Of a DNA stretch of 64,000 bases, positions 25,122 to 34,207 are shown piece after piece; position 1 is the stretch's first letter; each line of letters begins with the position of its first letter. The notes beneath the pieces are model-generated. The model saw only the letters and a list, made by a program, of their open reading frames with translations, did not search any database and was not told the origin of the DNA. Position numbers and translations under genes: made by a program. Source of the DNA: Parapedobacter sp. SGR-10 (GTDB lineage: Bacteria; Bacteroidota; Bacteroidia; Sphingobacteriales; Sphingobacteriaceae); the NCBI RefSeq assembly GCF_011030405.1, contig NZ_JAAJTJ010000001.1, positions 1 to 64,000 of the forward strand. Direction: 5' to 3'.

Positions 25122-26396
25122 TCACCCTTTCATCACGCCTATTCCCTCTCCGTTCCAGTCCGGGAAAAGTTCTTTTTTATCCTTTACCTTGAGATGTTTT
25201 TCTGCAACTTCGGAAAACACGGACCTAAAGTCTGTCGTCACCTTCAAGTCCCGGCCATCTTCCAGATTCTCTTTGGCCAAAGTATCCACGATCCCGTGTA
25301 CCTTACCTCCGTCCACATGATTGCCTAAGATAAAATTGCAGGAAGCCCTACCATGATCCGTACCATTCGTACCATTCTGATGTACCGTACGGCCAAATTC
25401 TGTCATCGTCATGACCAACACATCATCCTGATAAGCTTCCATATCATTCCAAAATGCCATAATACAATTGGTCAAATCCGCTACATTCCGGGCAAATATC
25501 CCTGTATCTTTCCCTTGGTTATAGTGCGTATCCCATCCATTCGATTCTGTGAAAGCCACTTCCAAACCTACATCCATCTTAATCAATTGGGCCACTTGTT
25601 TCAACGAATTGCCTAAGCTGCTGGTTGGATATACGACGTTATTAGCCGGTTTATAGTTTTTGACCAGATTACGCTGCAACAGCTTCATCGCTTCAAAACT
25701 CCCCTTGCCTGTATCCCGTAGCAAGTCTACGCTCGTTTGATCATAGAGTTCTTCAAAACTTTTGGCATTCTGCTTTACAACAGCTCCATTCCCTTGGATC
25801 TTAAAATTCTTCAGATCGCTGATTGCCAAGGCTTCGTTGTGACCATATAATGAACGGGGAAGCGCAGGTGTCAGACTGACCGCTGAAAACGGTGTAGTAG
25901 TATGAGCATGATCGTGGCCCATCAAGCCTACAGCCCTATTCAACCATCCGCTGGTTGTATTTTTCTGGAACGGTGTCCCCGATTCCATATAATCCTGTGC
26001 ATCAAAATGGGATCTTGTCGTATTAGGAGAACCTATCCCATGTACGATTGCCAGTCTTTTGTCGCGAAAGACAGACTCAAAAGCCTTCATACTCGGATGC
26101 AGCCCAAACCGTCCATCCAAGTCAATCAAGGCATTTCCTCCTGCACTTTTTGCAGCATCCATGAACAAGTTGGGTCTCGCTTCACGGAAATAAGCATCTT
26201 CAAAAGGACTGACGGCCATTAAACCGTCCATTGCTCCTCGTTGAAAGATACAGACAATGACTTTCCTTTTGCTATATAAAGGATTGTTTTTCTCCCTTGC
26301 TACGGCCTCAGCCACAAAAGCAGGGATACCACCTATCAGACCTACGCCTAGTAAACCTAATCCCGATGATTTTAAAAATGCTCTACGTGTATACAT
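25122..26396 (-). CDS. DUF1501 protein (exported, Tat signal)
   Basis: A 424-residue protein with an N-terminal twin-arginine signal (TRRAFLKSSGLGLLGVG) and an alkaline-phosphatase-like fold: IVCIFQRGAMDGL near the N-terminus and MTEFGRTVHQNGTNGTDHG near the C-terminus. DUF1501 and DUF1800 genes are commonly paired in Bacteroidota and Planctomycetes, but their substrate is unknown. The DUF1800 stop TAG overlaps the alternative GTG start at 26399. ATG 26396 is preferred because it places the RR motif correctly. Confidence 0.9.
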   Translation of the reverse strand: MYTRRAFLKSSGLGLLGVGLIGGIPAFVAEAVAREKNNPLYSKRKVIVCIFQRGAMDGLMAVSPFEDAYFREARPNLFMDAAKSAGGNALIDLDGRFGLHPSMKAFESVFRDKRLAIVHGIGSPNTTRSHFDAQDYMESGTPFQKNTTSGWLNRAVGLMGHDHAHTTTPFSAVSLTPALPRSLYGHNEALAISDLKNFKIQGNGAVVKQNAKSFEELYDQTSVDLLRDTGKGSFEAMKLLQRNLVKNYKPANNVVYPTSSLGNSLKQVAQLIKMDVGLEVAFTESNGWDTHYNQGKDTGIFARNVADLTNCIMAFWNDMEAYQDDVLVMTMTEFGRTVHQNGTNGTDHGRASCNFILGNHVDGGKVHGIVDTLAKENLEDGRDLKVTTDFRSVFSEVAEKHLKVKDKKELFPDWNGEGIGVMKG

Positions 26397-26398
26397 CA

Positions 26399-28183
26399 CT
26401 AACGTCTTTGAAATTCAGGAGAGCCAATAATAAGCCCTACCACCTGCGCCAACATGGCATTATTTGATTTTTTATCATTTAGCCGTTGTTTACTATTCGG
26501 CTTTTCTTTCTCCATATCCCTCATCATCTGCATCTTACCACCGGATGACTTCTCTACTTTTTGTTGCAAATTCTGGGCAGTCAACAAGGGGCCGAGTCTA
26601 TTTTTTAACGTCTCGATATCCGTTGACGGCAGCAAAAGGGCTGCATACACTTCTAAAGCCTGCTCTGGACTTTCTGGTTCTCGGTAGCCTGTCAACTCCA
26701 AAAGGTCTACATCTACACCCGATGCTCTACTGGAAGTAAAGGATAGACCAAAATTCATTCTATTCAAGAGAGCACCCGTATTGATCCAATAGCTTGACTT
26801 ATCCGGAAATCCTGTAGGTGCAATGTAATAGTATTTTTTTTCACCCATACGTGTAACCCAATTGACCAAACGGTTGGGATTTTCCACCTGTGCATCCAAA
26901 GCTCTCACACTGCTGATAGCCAGTTCAAAAGGTGTTTTTACCTTACTATACACGTTGTCTTTGCGCCAAAACTCAGGAGAATAGACCATGGCGGTCAATA
27001 CCTTTTTGATATCTCCTTTAGATTCGAGAAATGTCTTGGCCATTTCATTGACCAAGGTGCTGTCCGGATCGTCACTGACAAAACGAACAGCAATTTTTTT
27101 ACAGATGAATCGAGCAGCCTGTGGTCTACTCGCCAAAAAGGAAATTAACTCTACACCTTCATTATACCCATTATTTTCAAAATGTCGGCCCAATACTACC
27201 TTTTTGCCTTTGTCGTGTCGGCTGGCTGCAAAGATAAAATCTCCATCGATTACACTCGGATTTTTGGGATTATTGAGACTCTTTTCTATATTCTTAATGA
27301 AATTCGTATTGCCATAGCCATTCATCGGATAGTTCGTCCATCCGGTCAGTATACGGGCGGCTTCCGACACATCCTTTTGTGTATACCCGCCATCTACGCC
27401 CAAGGTATGCAGCTCCATGAGCTCCCTGGCGTAATTTTCGTTGATACCCGTTTTGTTTTTTGCCTTGGGCTGCTCCGCTTTACTCGAAGCATTATCCAGA
27501 TAGAGCAACATGGCCGGAGATTTGGCTGTGGCCAGCAACAGATCCTCAAAACGTCCTAACGCTTCGGGTCGAATGACATGGTTCTCGTACGACGGAATGA
27601 AGGTGGCAGACTGCGGCTTGGTAAACGATACATTAAAATGGTTGAACCAAAAGTCTGTCATGACTTCATGCAGCTGATTGGTAGAAAATGCTGCCCGCAA
27701 GACTTTAGTCGCAATAAATTTCCTATACAGTTCCTGTTCGGGATGAATTCCTTTTTCTGCCATATAATTTTTCACAGCAGCCTTGTAAAACTTACTTTTA
27801 TTATCGACAGAATCTTGAGGAATATAGCCTTCATCGAGCATCATCCTTCGTACACGAGGCCCTCGAGGGTATTTTTGGACAACCGTACGGTTATCCAATA
27901 GCGCATCTGCATAGGGCTCCAGCATCTCCTCCAGCTCCTTGTCTTCTCCTTTGGCCTGCAACTGTCTGAAAAACCATTTTTCCAATCCCTCTTTTTGGAT
28001 TTGCTGCACATCTTTCACATTATAACCGTAGGTAAACCTACTCAACAAATGCATGGCAGCTTCCTCTTTACTCAAACCGCTTCCTTTATAAGGAAAAACC
28101 TTAGCTTTTTTTTGGCTATAGACAGGCAACAGCCCTAAAAGCATACAAAACAACAGGATTATCCTTTTTCCTTGAGTGACCAT
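26399..28183 (-). CDS. DUF1800 protein (exported)
   Basis: A 594-residue protein with a Sec signal peptide (RIILLFCMLLGLLPVYSQ). DUF1800 features are AAMHLLSRFTYGYNVKDVQQI, FWFNHFNVSFTK, NYARELMELHTLGVDGGYTQKDVSEAARILTGW and ARFICKKIAVRFVSDDP. The ATG at 28183 is fixed by a strong GGAGG at 28191-28195, rare in this genome. An upstream in-frame ATG (28231) would add 16 residues and has no such site. First gene of a two-gene operon with DUF1501. Confidence 0.9.
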   Translation of the reverse strand: MVTQGKRIILLFCMLLGLLPVYSQKKAKVFPYKGSGLSKEEAAMHLLSRFTYGYNVKDVQQIQKEGLEKWFFRQLQAKGEDKELEEMLEPYADALLDNRTVVQKYPRGPRVRRMMLDEGYIPQDSVDNKSKFYKAAVKNYMAEKGIHPEQELYRKFIATKVLRAAFSTNQLHEVMTDFWFNHFNVSFTKPQSATFIPSYENHVIRPEALGRFEDLLLATAKSPAMLLYLDNASSKAEQPKAKNKTGINENYARELMELHTLGVDGGYTQKDVSEAARILTGWTNYPMNGYGNTNFIKNIEKSLNNPKNPSVIDGDFIFAASRHDKGKKVVLGRHFENNGYNEGVELISFLASRPQAARFICKKIAVRFVSDDPDSTLVNEMAKTFLESKGDIKKVLTAMVYSPEFWRKDNVYSKVKTPFELAISSVRALDAQVENPNRLVNWVTRMGEKKYYYIAPTGFPDKSSYWINTGALLNRMNFGLSFTSSRASGVDVDLLELTGYREPESPEQALEVYAALLLPSTDIETLKNRLGPLLTAQNLQQKVEKSSGGKMQMMRDMEKEKPNSKQRLNDKKSNNAMLAQVVGLIIGSPEFQRR

Positions 28184-28190
28184 AATATAG

Positions 28191-28197
28191 ACCTCCT
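28191..28197 (-). promoter_or_regulatory. Strong Shine-Dalgarno site deciding the DUF1800 start
   Basis: AGGAGGT on the minus strand ends 7 nt before ATG 28183. Most genes in this window have AT-rich leaders without a clear SD. Confidence 0.7.
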
Positions 28198-28373
28198 TTA
28201 ATAAGATACACAGCCACAAATATAAAGCCAACTTAACCGACTTACATTCAAGCTTATAATTGGCTTAAAGTTACAGAATCATTTGTTAAAATAAAAACAA
28301 GAAATGTTAAAAAAATTGGAGCGACAAATACCTATGCCTAGCGTTTTTTGCAGGGTACCTAAATCTTGGCCTA

Positions 28374-28406
28374 ATAAAAAAAGCCCCGATCAAATGATCG
28401 GGGCTT
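28374..28406 (-). terminator. rpsA terminator
   Basis: Read on the minus strand, the stem AAGCCCCGATCA / TGATCGGGGCTT (AA or TT loop) is followed by a T run, 25 bp after the rpsA stop codon. Confidence 0.85.
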
Positions 28407-28431
28407 CAAGTTATTCAGAAAAATCTAGTGA

Positions 28432-30366
28432 TTACTTCGATTTTTTCTCATCACCTTCCATTTGCTCTTTCAATTGAGCCAGGATGTCTAAATCACCTAA
28501 AGTGGATTTCTCTACAGATTCTTTCACTTTCTTCACGGCATTAGATGCTGCTTTAGCATCTTTTTTACGTGAATTGGATTCTTCTTTACGAGCTTCCTCT
28601 TTAGCTTCTTCCCAAATACGGGAGTGGGAAATGACCAGACGTTTGTTTTCTTTGTTGAATTCAATGATCTTGAAATCCGTCACATCGTCTACTTTCAATG
28701 CAGCACCGTCTTCCTTTATAGAGTGCTTAGAAGGGCAGAAACCTTCTACACCATATTGCAAAGCAACGATATCGCCTTTGTCACCTACTTTGATCACTGT
28801 ACCTTCATGGATAGAACCTTCGGTAAAGATCGTTTCGAATGTATCCCAAGGGTTTTCTTCCAACTGCTTGTGACCTAAGGACAATTTACGGTTTTCTTCG
28901 TCAAGCTCCAACACTACAACCTCCAATGTCTCACCTACTTTAGTGAATTCGTTCGGGTGGTTGATCTTCTTAGACCATGATAGATCAGAGATGTGGATCA
29001 ATCCATCGATACCATCTTCCAACTCTACAAACACACCAAAGTTAGTCATGTTCTTCACAACAGCTGTTTGTTTAGAACCGATCGGATAACGTTCGGTGAT
29101 ATTTTGCCAAGGATCCGGTGTCAATTGTTTGATACCCAAGCTCATCTTGCGTTCTTCACGATCCAACGTCAGGATCTGAGCCTCTACCTCATCACCTACT
29201 TTCAAGAACTCCTGTGGAGAACGCAGGTTTTGAGACCATGACATCTCAGATACGTGGATAAGACCTTCTACACCCGGGATAATTTCCAAGAATGCACCGT
29301 AATCTGCTACGGTCACTACTTTTCCTTTTACTTTAGAACCTATTTCCAAAGCAGTGTCCAAAGATTCCCAAGGATGCTCAGAAAGTTGCTTCAAACCTAG
29401 AGCAATACGTTTTTTCTCATCGTCAAAGTCAAGAACAACGACGTTGATAGTTTGGTCAAGCGACAACACTTCTTTCGGATGCTCGATACGGCCCCAAGAG
29501 ATGTCTGTAATGTGAAGCAATCCGTCTACACCACCCAGGTCGATGAATACACCGAAATCTGTGATGTTCTTGACAGTACCTTCCAATACTTGTCCTTTTT
29601 CCAATTTTGCAACGATCTCCGATTTTTGGTTTTCCAAATCGTCTTCGATCAATACTTTATGTGATACGACTACGTTTTTGAACTCATGGTTGATTTTCAC
29701 CACCTTGAATTCCATCGTTTTACCGACATAGATATCGTAGTCACGGATAGGCTTAATGTCGATTTGTGACCCAGGCAAGAATGCTTCTACACCTTTGATA
29801 TCCACGATCAAACCACCTTTGGTACGAGACTTAACGAAACCTTCAATAACCGCATCATTTTCCAATGCTTCATTGATAGCTTCCCAAGATTTTTGTGTTT
29901 TAGCACGCTTGCGTGACAAGACCAACTGACCATTTGCGTCCTCTTGTGATTCGACAAATACGTCTACTTTGTCACCAACTTTTAAGTCAGGTAAGTCGCG
30001 GAACTCCGTTCTAGCTACAAGACCGTCTGATTTAAATCCAACGTTCAAAACAACGTCTTTGTTGTTGATGGATACTACAGTACCTTCGATAATTTCACCC
30101 TGATTGATTTGGTTGAAAGTACCTGCGTATTGCTCTTCCAATTGAGCACGCTCAGCTTCGCTGTAGTTACCGAAAGCCTTTTCATCAGCATCCCAATCAA
30201 AATCTCCCTCTGGTGTGATCCAGGTGTTTGATTTGATCTCGTCGATTAAGTTTGAATCTGCTTCAGACTCGATTTTCTCAATGTCCTTCACTACTTTAGT
30301 GTCAACATCTTGTAGCTCTGCGTTTTTCGCCGCTAACTCTTTTTCTGCTTCTTGTTTTTTTGCCAT
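28432..30366 (-). CDS. rpsA: 30S ribosomal protein S1
   Basis: A 644-residue protein with six S1 OB-fold repeats, seen from recurring G-x-V-x-x-I...[20 protein letters not shown] and [13 protein letters not shown] blocks between about residues 90 and 590. An acidic N-terminal extension and a lysine-rich C-terminus flank them. It binds mRNA at the 30S subunit. Bacteroidota rarely use strong Shine-Dalgarno sites, so S1 is likely important for initiation. A perfect palindrome lies in its short leader (30387-30403). Confidence 0.97.
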   Translation of the reverse strand: [644 protein letters not shown]

Positions 30367-30386
30367 TAATTAATTATCTCCTTTTT

Positions 30387-30403
30387 CCTACGTCGTAGGA
30401 AGT
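30387..30403 (-). promoter_or_regulatory. Palindrome in rpsA leader
   Basis: TTCCTACG-T-CGTAGGAA: 8-bp perfect arms around a single central base, between the -7 element and the start codon. It could be a DNA operator or an mRNA element for S1 autoregulation; a 1-nt loop argues for DNA. Confidence 0.45.
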
Positions 30404-30404
30404 G

Positions 30405-30432
30405 CAAAGATAGGAAAAAGTTTTATTTCCAA
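30405..30432 (-). promoter_or_regulatory. rpsA promoter
   Basis: On the minus strand, TTG (30432-30430) and TATCTTTG (30412-30405) are 17 bp apart, about 40 bp before the rpsA start codon. Confidence 0.65.
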
Positions 30433-30553
30433 GGATTTAAGTTTTATTTTTTTTGGAAGGTTATCGGTATATGCCCACAAGTACCGCTGGCGCACGAAAG
30501 GATTCGTGCGCTAACATTGGGGCACAAGCGGGACGCTTGCGCCATTCTAAAAT

Positions 30554-31537
30554 TTACTCAACACTCCGCCCCTCTTCCTGCTTAAACGAATTATAAACCC
30601 TAGGCTTCACAATCTTAATACTTTGTTTCGACAAAGCAATACTTGCATTCAACTCAAATCCTATCAGCAATATCAACGAGTTCAGATACATCCATATCAT
30701 GATCACGATGATCGTTCCGATAGAGCCATAAAGCTTATTGTATGCATTGAAGTTGTTGATATAAAAAACAAAACCCGAGAACATCAAGATTGCCAATACC
30801 GTAGCCAGTGTCGCCCCCGGACTAAACAATTGCCAACGCTTGGACACCACCGGTCCATAGCGGTACAAAAGGCTGACCGTGAAAAAATAGATCGCAAAAA
30901 GAATGACCCACCGAGAGCTCTTGATGACAAATGTCCAGAACCATGACAGGTCGTACGTGATCTGATCTTTGAGATACGAAATCACCACACCAGCTATGGT
31001 AAAGACCGCGATCCCTACCGACAGAGCCAGGATAATAGCAAAGGACAGCCCCAAAGCGACCAGCCTTCTCTTTCCCCAGCTCCTGTTTTCTCTGGACAAG
31101 GAAGCTTTATTAAAAGCTCTCATCAGATTGACCATACCATTGGTCGAAAAAAAGGTCGCCAGCAAAAAACCGAAAGACAATAATCCTCCATTTTGCTTTT
31201 TGACAATGTCCTCCAATGTAGATTGTATGGCCGTATAAGCTTCTGCCGGGATAATAATAGCTAAAAACTCCATCAACCTCTCTTGAAAGTGATCGACTGG
31301 GATATAAGGGATCAACGTAAACAAAAAGATGATACCCGGAAAAATCGCTAGCATAAAGTTATAGGCCAGTGAGGAAGCCTTATTGAGGATTGTCTCCCGC
31401 TTGATCTCTTGAAAGAAAAAAGTAGCCACTGTATATAAAGGCAACTTGCCAAATCCCGGCAGGGAAGCCCCTTTAGACCATTCGATGAGATTGTCATATG
31501 GCCTAAACATACGTAAATTATGATGAAGTTTTTTCAT
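30554..31537 (-). CDS. YihY/BrkB-family inner membrane protein
   Basis: A 327-residue protein with six predicted membrane spans. Family segments are ASSLAYNFMLAIFPGIIFLFTLIPY and the C-terminal YGSIGTIIVIMIWMYLNSLILLIGFELNASIAL. Members were once called RNase BN; that assignment was wrong, and transport is suspected. It lies 19 bp after the thioesterase gene on the same strand. Confidence 0.92.
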   Translation of the reverse strand: MKKLHHNLRMFRPYDNLIEWSKGASLPGFGKLPLYTVATFFFQEIKRETILNKASSLAYNFMLAIFPGIIFLFTLIPYIPVDHFQERLMEFLAIIIPAEAYTAIQSTLEDIVKKQNGGLLSFGFLLATFFSTNGMVNLMRAFNKASLSRENRSWGKRRLVALGLSFAIILALSVGIAVFTIAGVVISYLKDQITYDLSWFWTFVIKSSRWVILFAIYFFTVSLLYRYGPVVSKRWQLFSPGATLATVLAILMFSGFVFYINNFNAYNKLYGSIGTIIVIMIWMYLNSLILLIGFELNASIALSKQSIKIVKPRVYNSFKQEEGRSVE

Positions 31538-31556
31538 TCCAACAGCTATTCATTTC

Positions 31557-31967
31557 CTACTCTCGAAAATAAACTTCCATCTTGTCCTGGAAGATTTGAG
31601 GCGACTTGCACGGCCTGTTTTTTTGCATATCCACAAACACCAATTGTGTCATGCCGGTATTGAGCAACTCCCCTTGCTCATTGAATACCTCATATTCAAA
31701 CTTGATCCGTACACCCGGCCGCTCGCGGATAGTAGTTCGTATCGTGATCAGGTCATCATATCGTGCAGGCTGAAAATATTTGGTATGCAATTCAATGACA
31801 GGCAACATCACCCCCATTTCTTCCAGTTCCTTATACGAAATACCTGTTTGACGCAGCATCTCAGTGCGCGCCACTTCATAAAAAGCTGCATAATTCCCGT
31901 AGTACACATAACCCATCTGGTCAGTCTCCGCGTAACGCACCCTTATTTTATGATCAAAAACAAACAC
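31557..31967 (-). CDS. Acyl-CoA thioesterase (4HBT, YbgC/FadM type)
   Basis: A 136-residue hotdog-fold enzyme. RYAETDQMGYVYYGNYAAFYEVARTEML carries the catalytic Asp of the YbgC group. The substrate acyl chain is not predictable. It is followed by YihY and preceded, after 160 bp of low-complexity DNA, by mltG. Confidence 0.92.
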   Translation of the reverse strand: MFVFDHKIRVRYAETDQMGYVYYGNYAAFYEVARTEMLRQTGISYKELEEMGVMLPVIELHTKYFQPARYDDLITIRTTIRERPGVRIKFEYEVFNEQGELLNTGMTQLVFVDMQKNRPCKSPQIFQDKMEVYFRE

Positions 31968-31981
31968 TATTTTTTAAAGTA

Positions 31982-32127
31982 AAAATTGTTATCAGTGATC
32001 AGTTATCAGTTGTCAGTAATCAGCATTAACGCCCTCTCCCCACTATCCACTTTCAACTGTCCTCTCTCCACTGTCAGTTGTACCCTCACTCAAATCGCAA
32101 TACGCAATACCCACATCGCAATACGCA
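31982..32127. repeat. Intergenic decaying short repeats
   Basis: A string of near-copies of TATCAGT / GTCAGT, then CCACT-CAACTGTCC units, then two copies of ATCGCAATACGCA. No hairpin or ORF. Similar strings occur at 36776-36806, 40383-40438, 43845-43930, 44452-44521, 49880-50040 and 51085-51155. Confidence 0.6.
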
Positions 32128-33168
32128 TCACCTCTTAATATTCCGTTCATCCAATGCCTTCTGGAATTTCCGTGCATTGACCTGATGTTCGGTCACAGTC
32201 TCCGCAAAAGCATGGTACCCCGAAAAATCCTCCTTAGCACACATATATATATAATTATGTTGGGCAGGATTGAGCACCGCATCTATAGCCACGATAGGCG
32301 GCATATTGATCGGTCCCGGAGGAAGCCCTTTATAACGATAGGTATTATACGGATTATCCAGAATAAGATGCCTGTTCAGTACCCTACGGATCGTAAAGTC
32401 ATTATGTGCAAAGATAACGGTAGGATCGGCTTGGAGCAACATACCTTTTTTTAGCCTGTTGAGATAAAGCCCTGCTATCTGTGACATCTCATCATTATGT
32501 AAAGCTTCGCCCCGTACGATAGATGCCAATATAGAGACTTCCACAGGTGTCAAGTTAAGAGCCTTGGCTTTCTCCAACCTCTCCTCTGTCCAAAATTTGC
32601 GGTACTCCTCATACAACCGTTCAATGACCTTATCGGGTGATGTATTCCAATAGATATTGTATGTATTGGGGATAAACATGGTGTAGAAATTATCTTTCGT
32701 AAATCCATATTTTTCTGCAACGGCCTCATTGTTCAGTATGGCACTGAAAGCCACTGAATCCGCCTCAAAATTCCTACCTAAAAAACCCGCAAAATCCTCT
32801 TTCAGTCGAATATTGGCAAACTGCAATTTGACCGCGTCCTGGTATCCTCCCCTCAAGTTACCTATAAATCGTCTGTTGTTCATCCCCGGAGTTAATTTGT
32901 AACGCCCAGGCTTTACCATGTCCGGATAATCCATACGCGCGGCGGCAAAGTCAAACAATGCCGGATGACGCACAATATTTTGCGCCTTGATACGCTCTAA
33001 AACTTGATCATAAGAATCTCCTGTATATACATAAAAATACGCTTCGTGCGATGTAACAGATGGACCCAAGAAAGCTTGATACAGTTTAAACCCGACGAAA
33101 CCGACGATCAACAACAGCACCATTCCAGCAATGAGCAGTCCTTTTCTGATTGATTTCTTTTCTGACAT
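32128..33168 (-). CDS. mltG: Endolytic murein transglycosylase MltG
   Basis: A 346-residue protein with one N-terminal membrane span (LIAGMVLLLIVGFVGFKLYQAF) and a periplasmic YceG domain. It cuts nascent glycan strands and sets their length. The active-site region VSILASIVRGEALHNDEM keeps one Glu at the position conserved in relatives; ADPTVIFAHNDF and GLPPGPINMPPIVAIDAVLNP complete the fold. Encoded 12 bp after the PASTA protein gene. Confidence 0.95.
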   Translation of the reverse strand: MSEKKSIRKGLLIAGMVLLLIVGFVGFKLYQAFLGPSVTSHEAYFYVYTGDSYDQVLERIKAQNIVRHPALFDFAAARMDYPDMVKPGRYKLTPGMNNRRFIGNLRGGYQDAVKLQFANIRLKEDFAGFLGRNFEADSVAFSAILNNEAVAEKYGFTKDNFYTMFIPNTYNIYWNTSPDKVIERLYEEYRKFWTEERLEKAKALNLTPVEVSILASIVRGEALHNDEMSQIAGLYLNRLKKGMLLQADPTVIFAHNDFTIRRVLNRHLILDNPYNTYRYKGLPPGPINMPPIVAIDAVLNPAQHNYIYMCAKEDFSGYHAFAETVTEHQVNARKFQKALDERNIKR

Positions 33169-33180
33169 AAATTAACCCGG

Positions 33181-33933
33181 TTATTCGTTTGACAAAGTAA
33201 GATTGATGGGTGCTCCGATACTGATGATACGGGCAGACGTATCGGGAGATTGGGCCACTACGCGCGCTGAAAGTGTATCACTGATTGTACCCGAAAGATT
33301 TCCAACGGTCAGCCCTAATCCTTGAATGGCAAACTTGGCTTCGGAAAGTGTCAACCCTAGCACATTTGGTATCTCCACTTCATTTGCCCCACGACCATTT
33401 CCAAGCACCAATGTGACTCGAGACCCCTTAGAAATCATCCTTCCTGCCTTTAGAGGTTGTCCTGCAAACTTAACATCCAATACGACGTCCCGGGCGATGT
33501 CGTTGATATATACCGTGTCACCGATCTTCAAAGAATGATTTCTTAATATGGCTGTAGCCTCTATCAGGTTTTTATCTATGATCTCTGGAAAAGCGATTTC
33601 TGGTGCTACCTGCGTGATAATCGTCAGGTATATCGTACGTCCACTTTTGACCAAAGCTTTGGGTTCAGGATCCTGCTCAATCACCAATCCTGGCTGTGCA
33701 TCGACTTGATACACCGAATCTATATCATACTCCAATCCGGCCTTGTCGAGGACTCTCATGGCTTCCTGAACCGTAAGACCTTTGAGCACCGGCACCTCCT
33801 GCGCATCGCCATGTTTGGTGTATATACGAAGCCCAAAATAGATGAGCAAGAACAGCACCCCTATAAAAATAAGGGCATAAATCAAGTTTTTTCGGAAGGT
33901 ATCCGTGCGTAAATAAAGCAATAGTTTCGACAT
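33181..33933 (-). CDS. PASTA-domain membrane protein
   Basis: A 250-residue protein with an N-terminal membrane span (LIYALIFIGVLFLLIYFGLRIY) and three PASTA repeats (beginning about VPVLKGLTVQEAMRVLDKAG, FPEIIDKNLIEATAILRNHS, IPNVLGLTLSEAKFAIQGLG). PASTA domains bind peptidoglycan or beta-lactam-like fragments. There is no kinase or transpeptidase domain, the usual Bacteroidota form. Together with mltG and the divergent ddl gene it forms an envelope cluster. Confidence 0.92.
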   Translation of the reverse strand: MSKLLLYLRTDTFRKNLIYALIFIGVLFLLIYFGLRIYTKHGDAQEVPVLKGLTVQEAMRVLDKAGLEYDIDSVYQVDAQPGLVIEQDPEPKALVKSGRTIYLTIITQVAPEIAFPEIIDKNLIEATAILRNHSLKIGDTVYINDIARDVVLDVKFAGQPLKAGRMISKGSRVTLVLGNGRGANEVEIPNVLGLTLSEAKFAIQGLGLTVGNLSGTISDTLSARVVAQSPDTSARIISIGAPINLTLSNE

Positions 33934-34038
33934 GTACGTATCTATTTCAACAGATGGTTAAATTAAGCCATCCATCTAATTTAACAATTTTATCTTTCTT
34001 TATGGACAAAAATATTCGTTTTTCCGAGTATCACAAAT

Positions 34039-34046
34039 TATATTTG
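34039..34046 (+). promoter_or_regulatory. Possible ddl -7 element
   Basis: TATATTTG fits the -7 consensus, but the -33 partner is poor. If used, the ddl leader is about 155 nt and contains the inverted repeat at 34074-34120. Confidence 0.4.
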
Positions 34047-34073
34047 TGCCGAATAAACTAACATTATGAGACC

Positions 34074-34120
34074 TGCATGAGCTGCCCATTCATAAAAATA
34101 TAAATAAATCAGCTCATGCA
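34074..34120. promoter_or_regulatory. Inverted repeat in ddl leader
   Basis: TGCATGAGCTG (34074-34084) and its exact complement CAGCTCATGCA (34110-34120) are separated by 25 AT-rich bases. In RNA this is an 11-bp stem-loop 88 nt before the ddl start codon. Confidence 0.5.
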
Positions 34121-34207
34121 AGCTTCATTGCCATTAAAACTTAGCGTAGCGATCTCATTGATGCTGCTAAAAAACAAACAAGACATCAATAAAAGCAATT
34201 CATTCTA

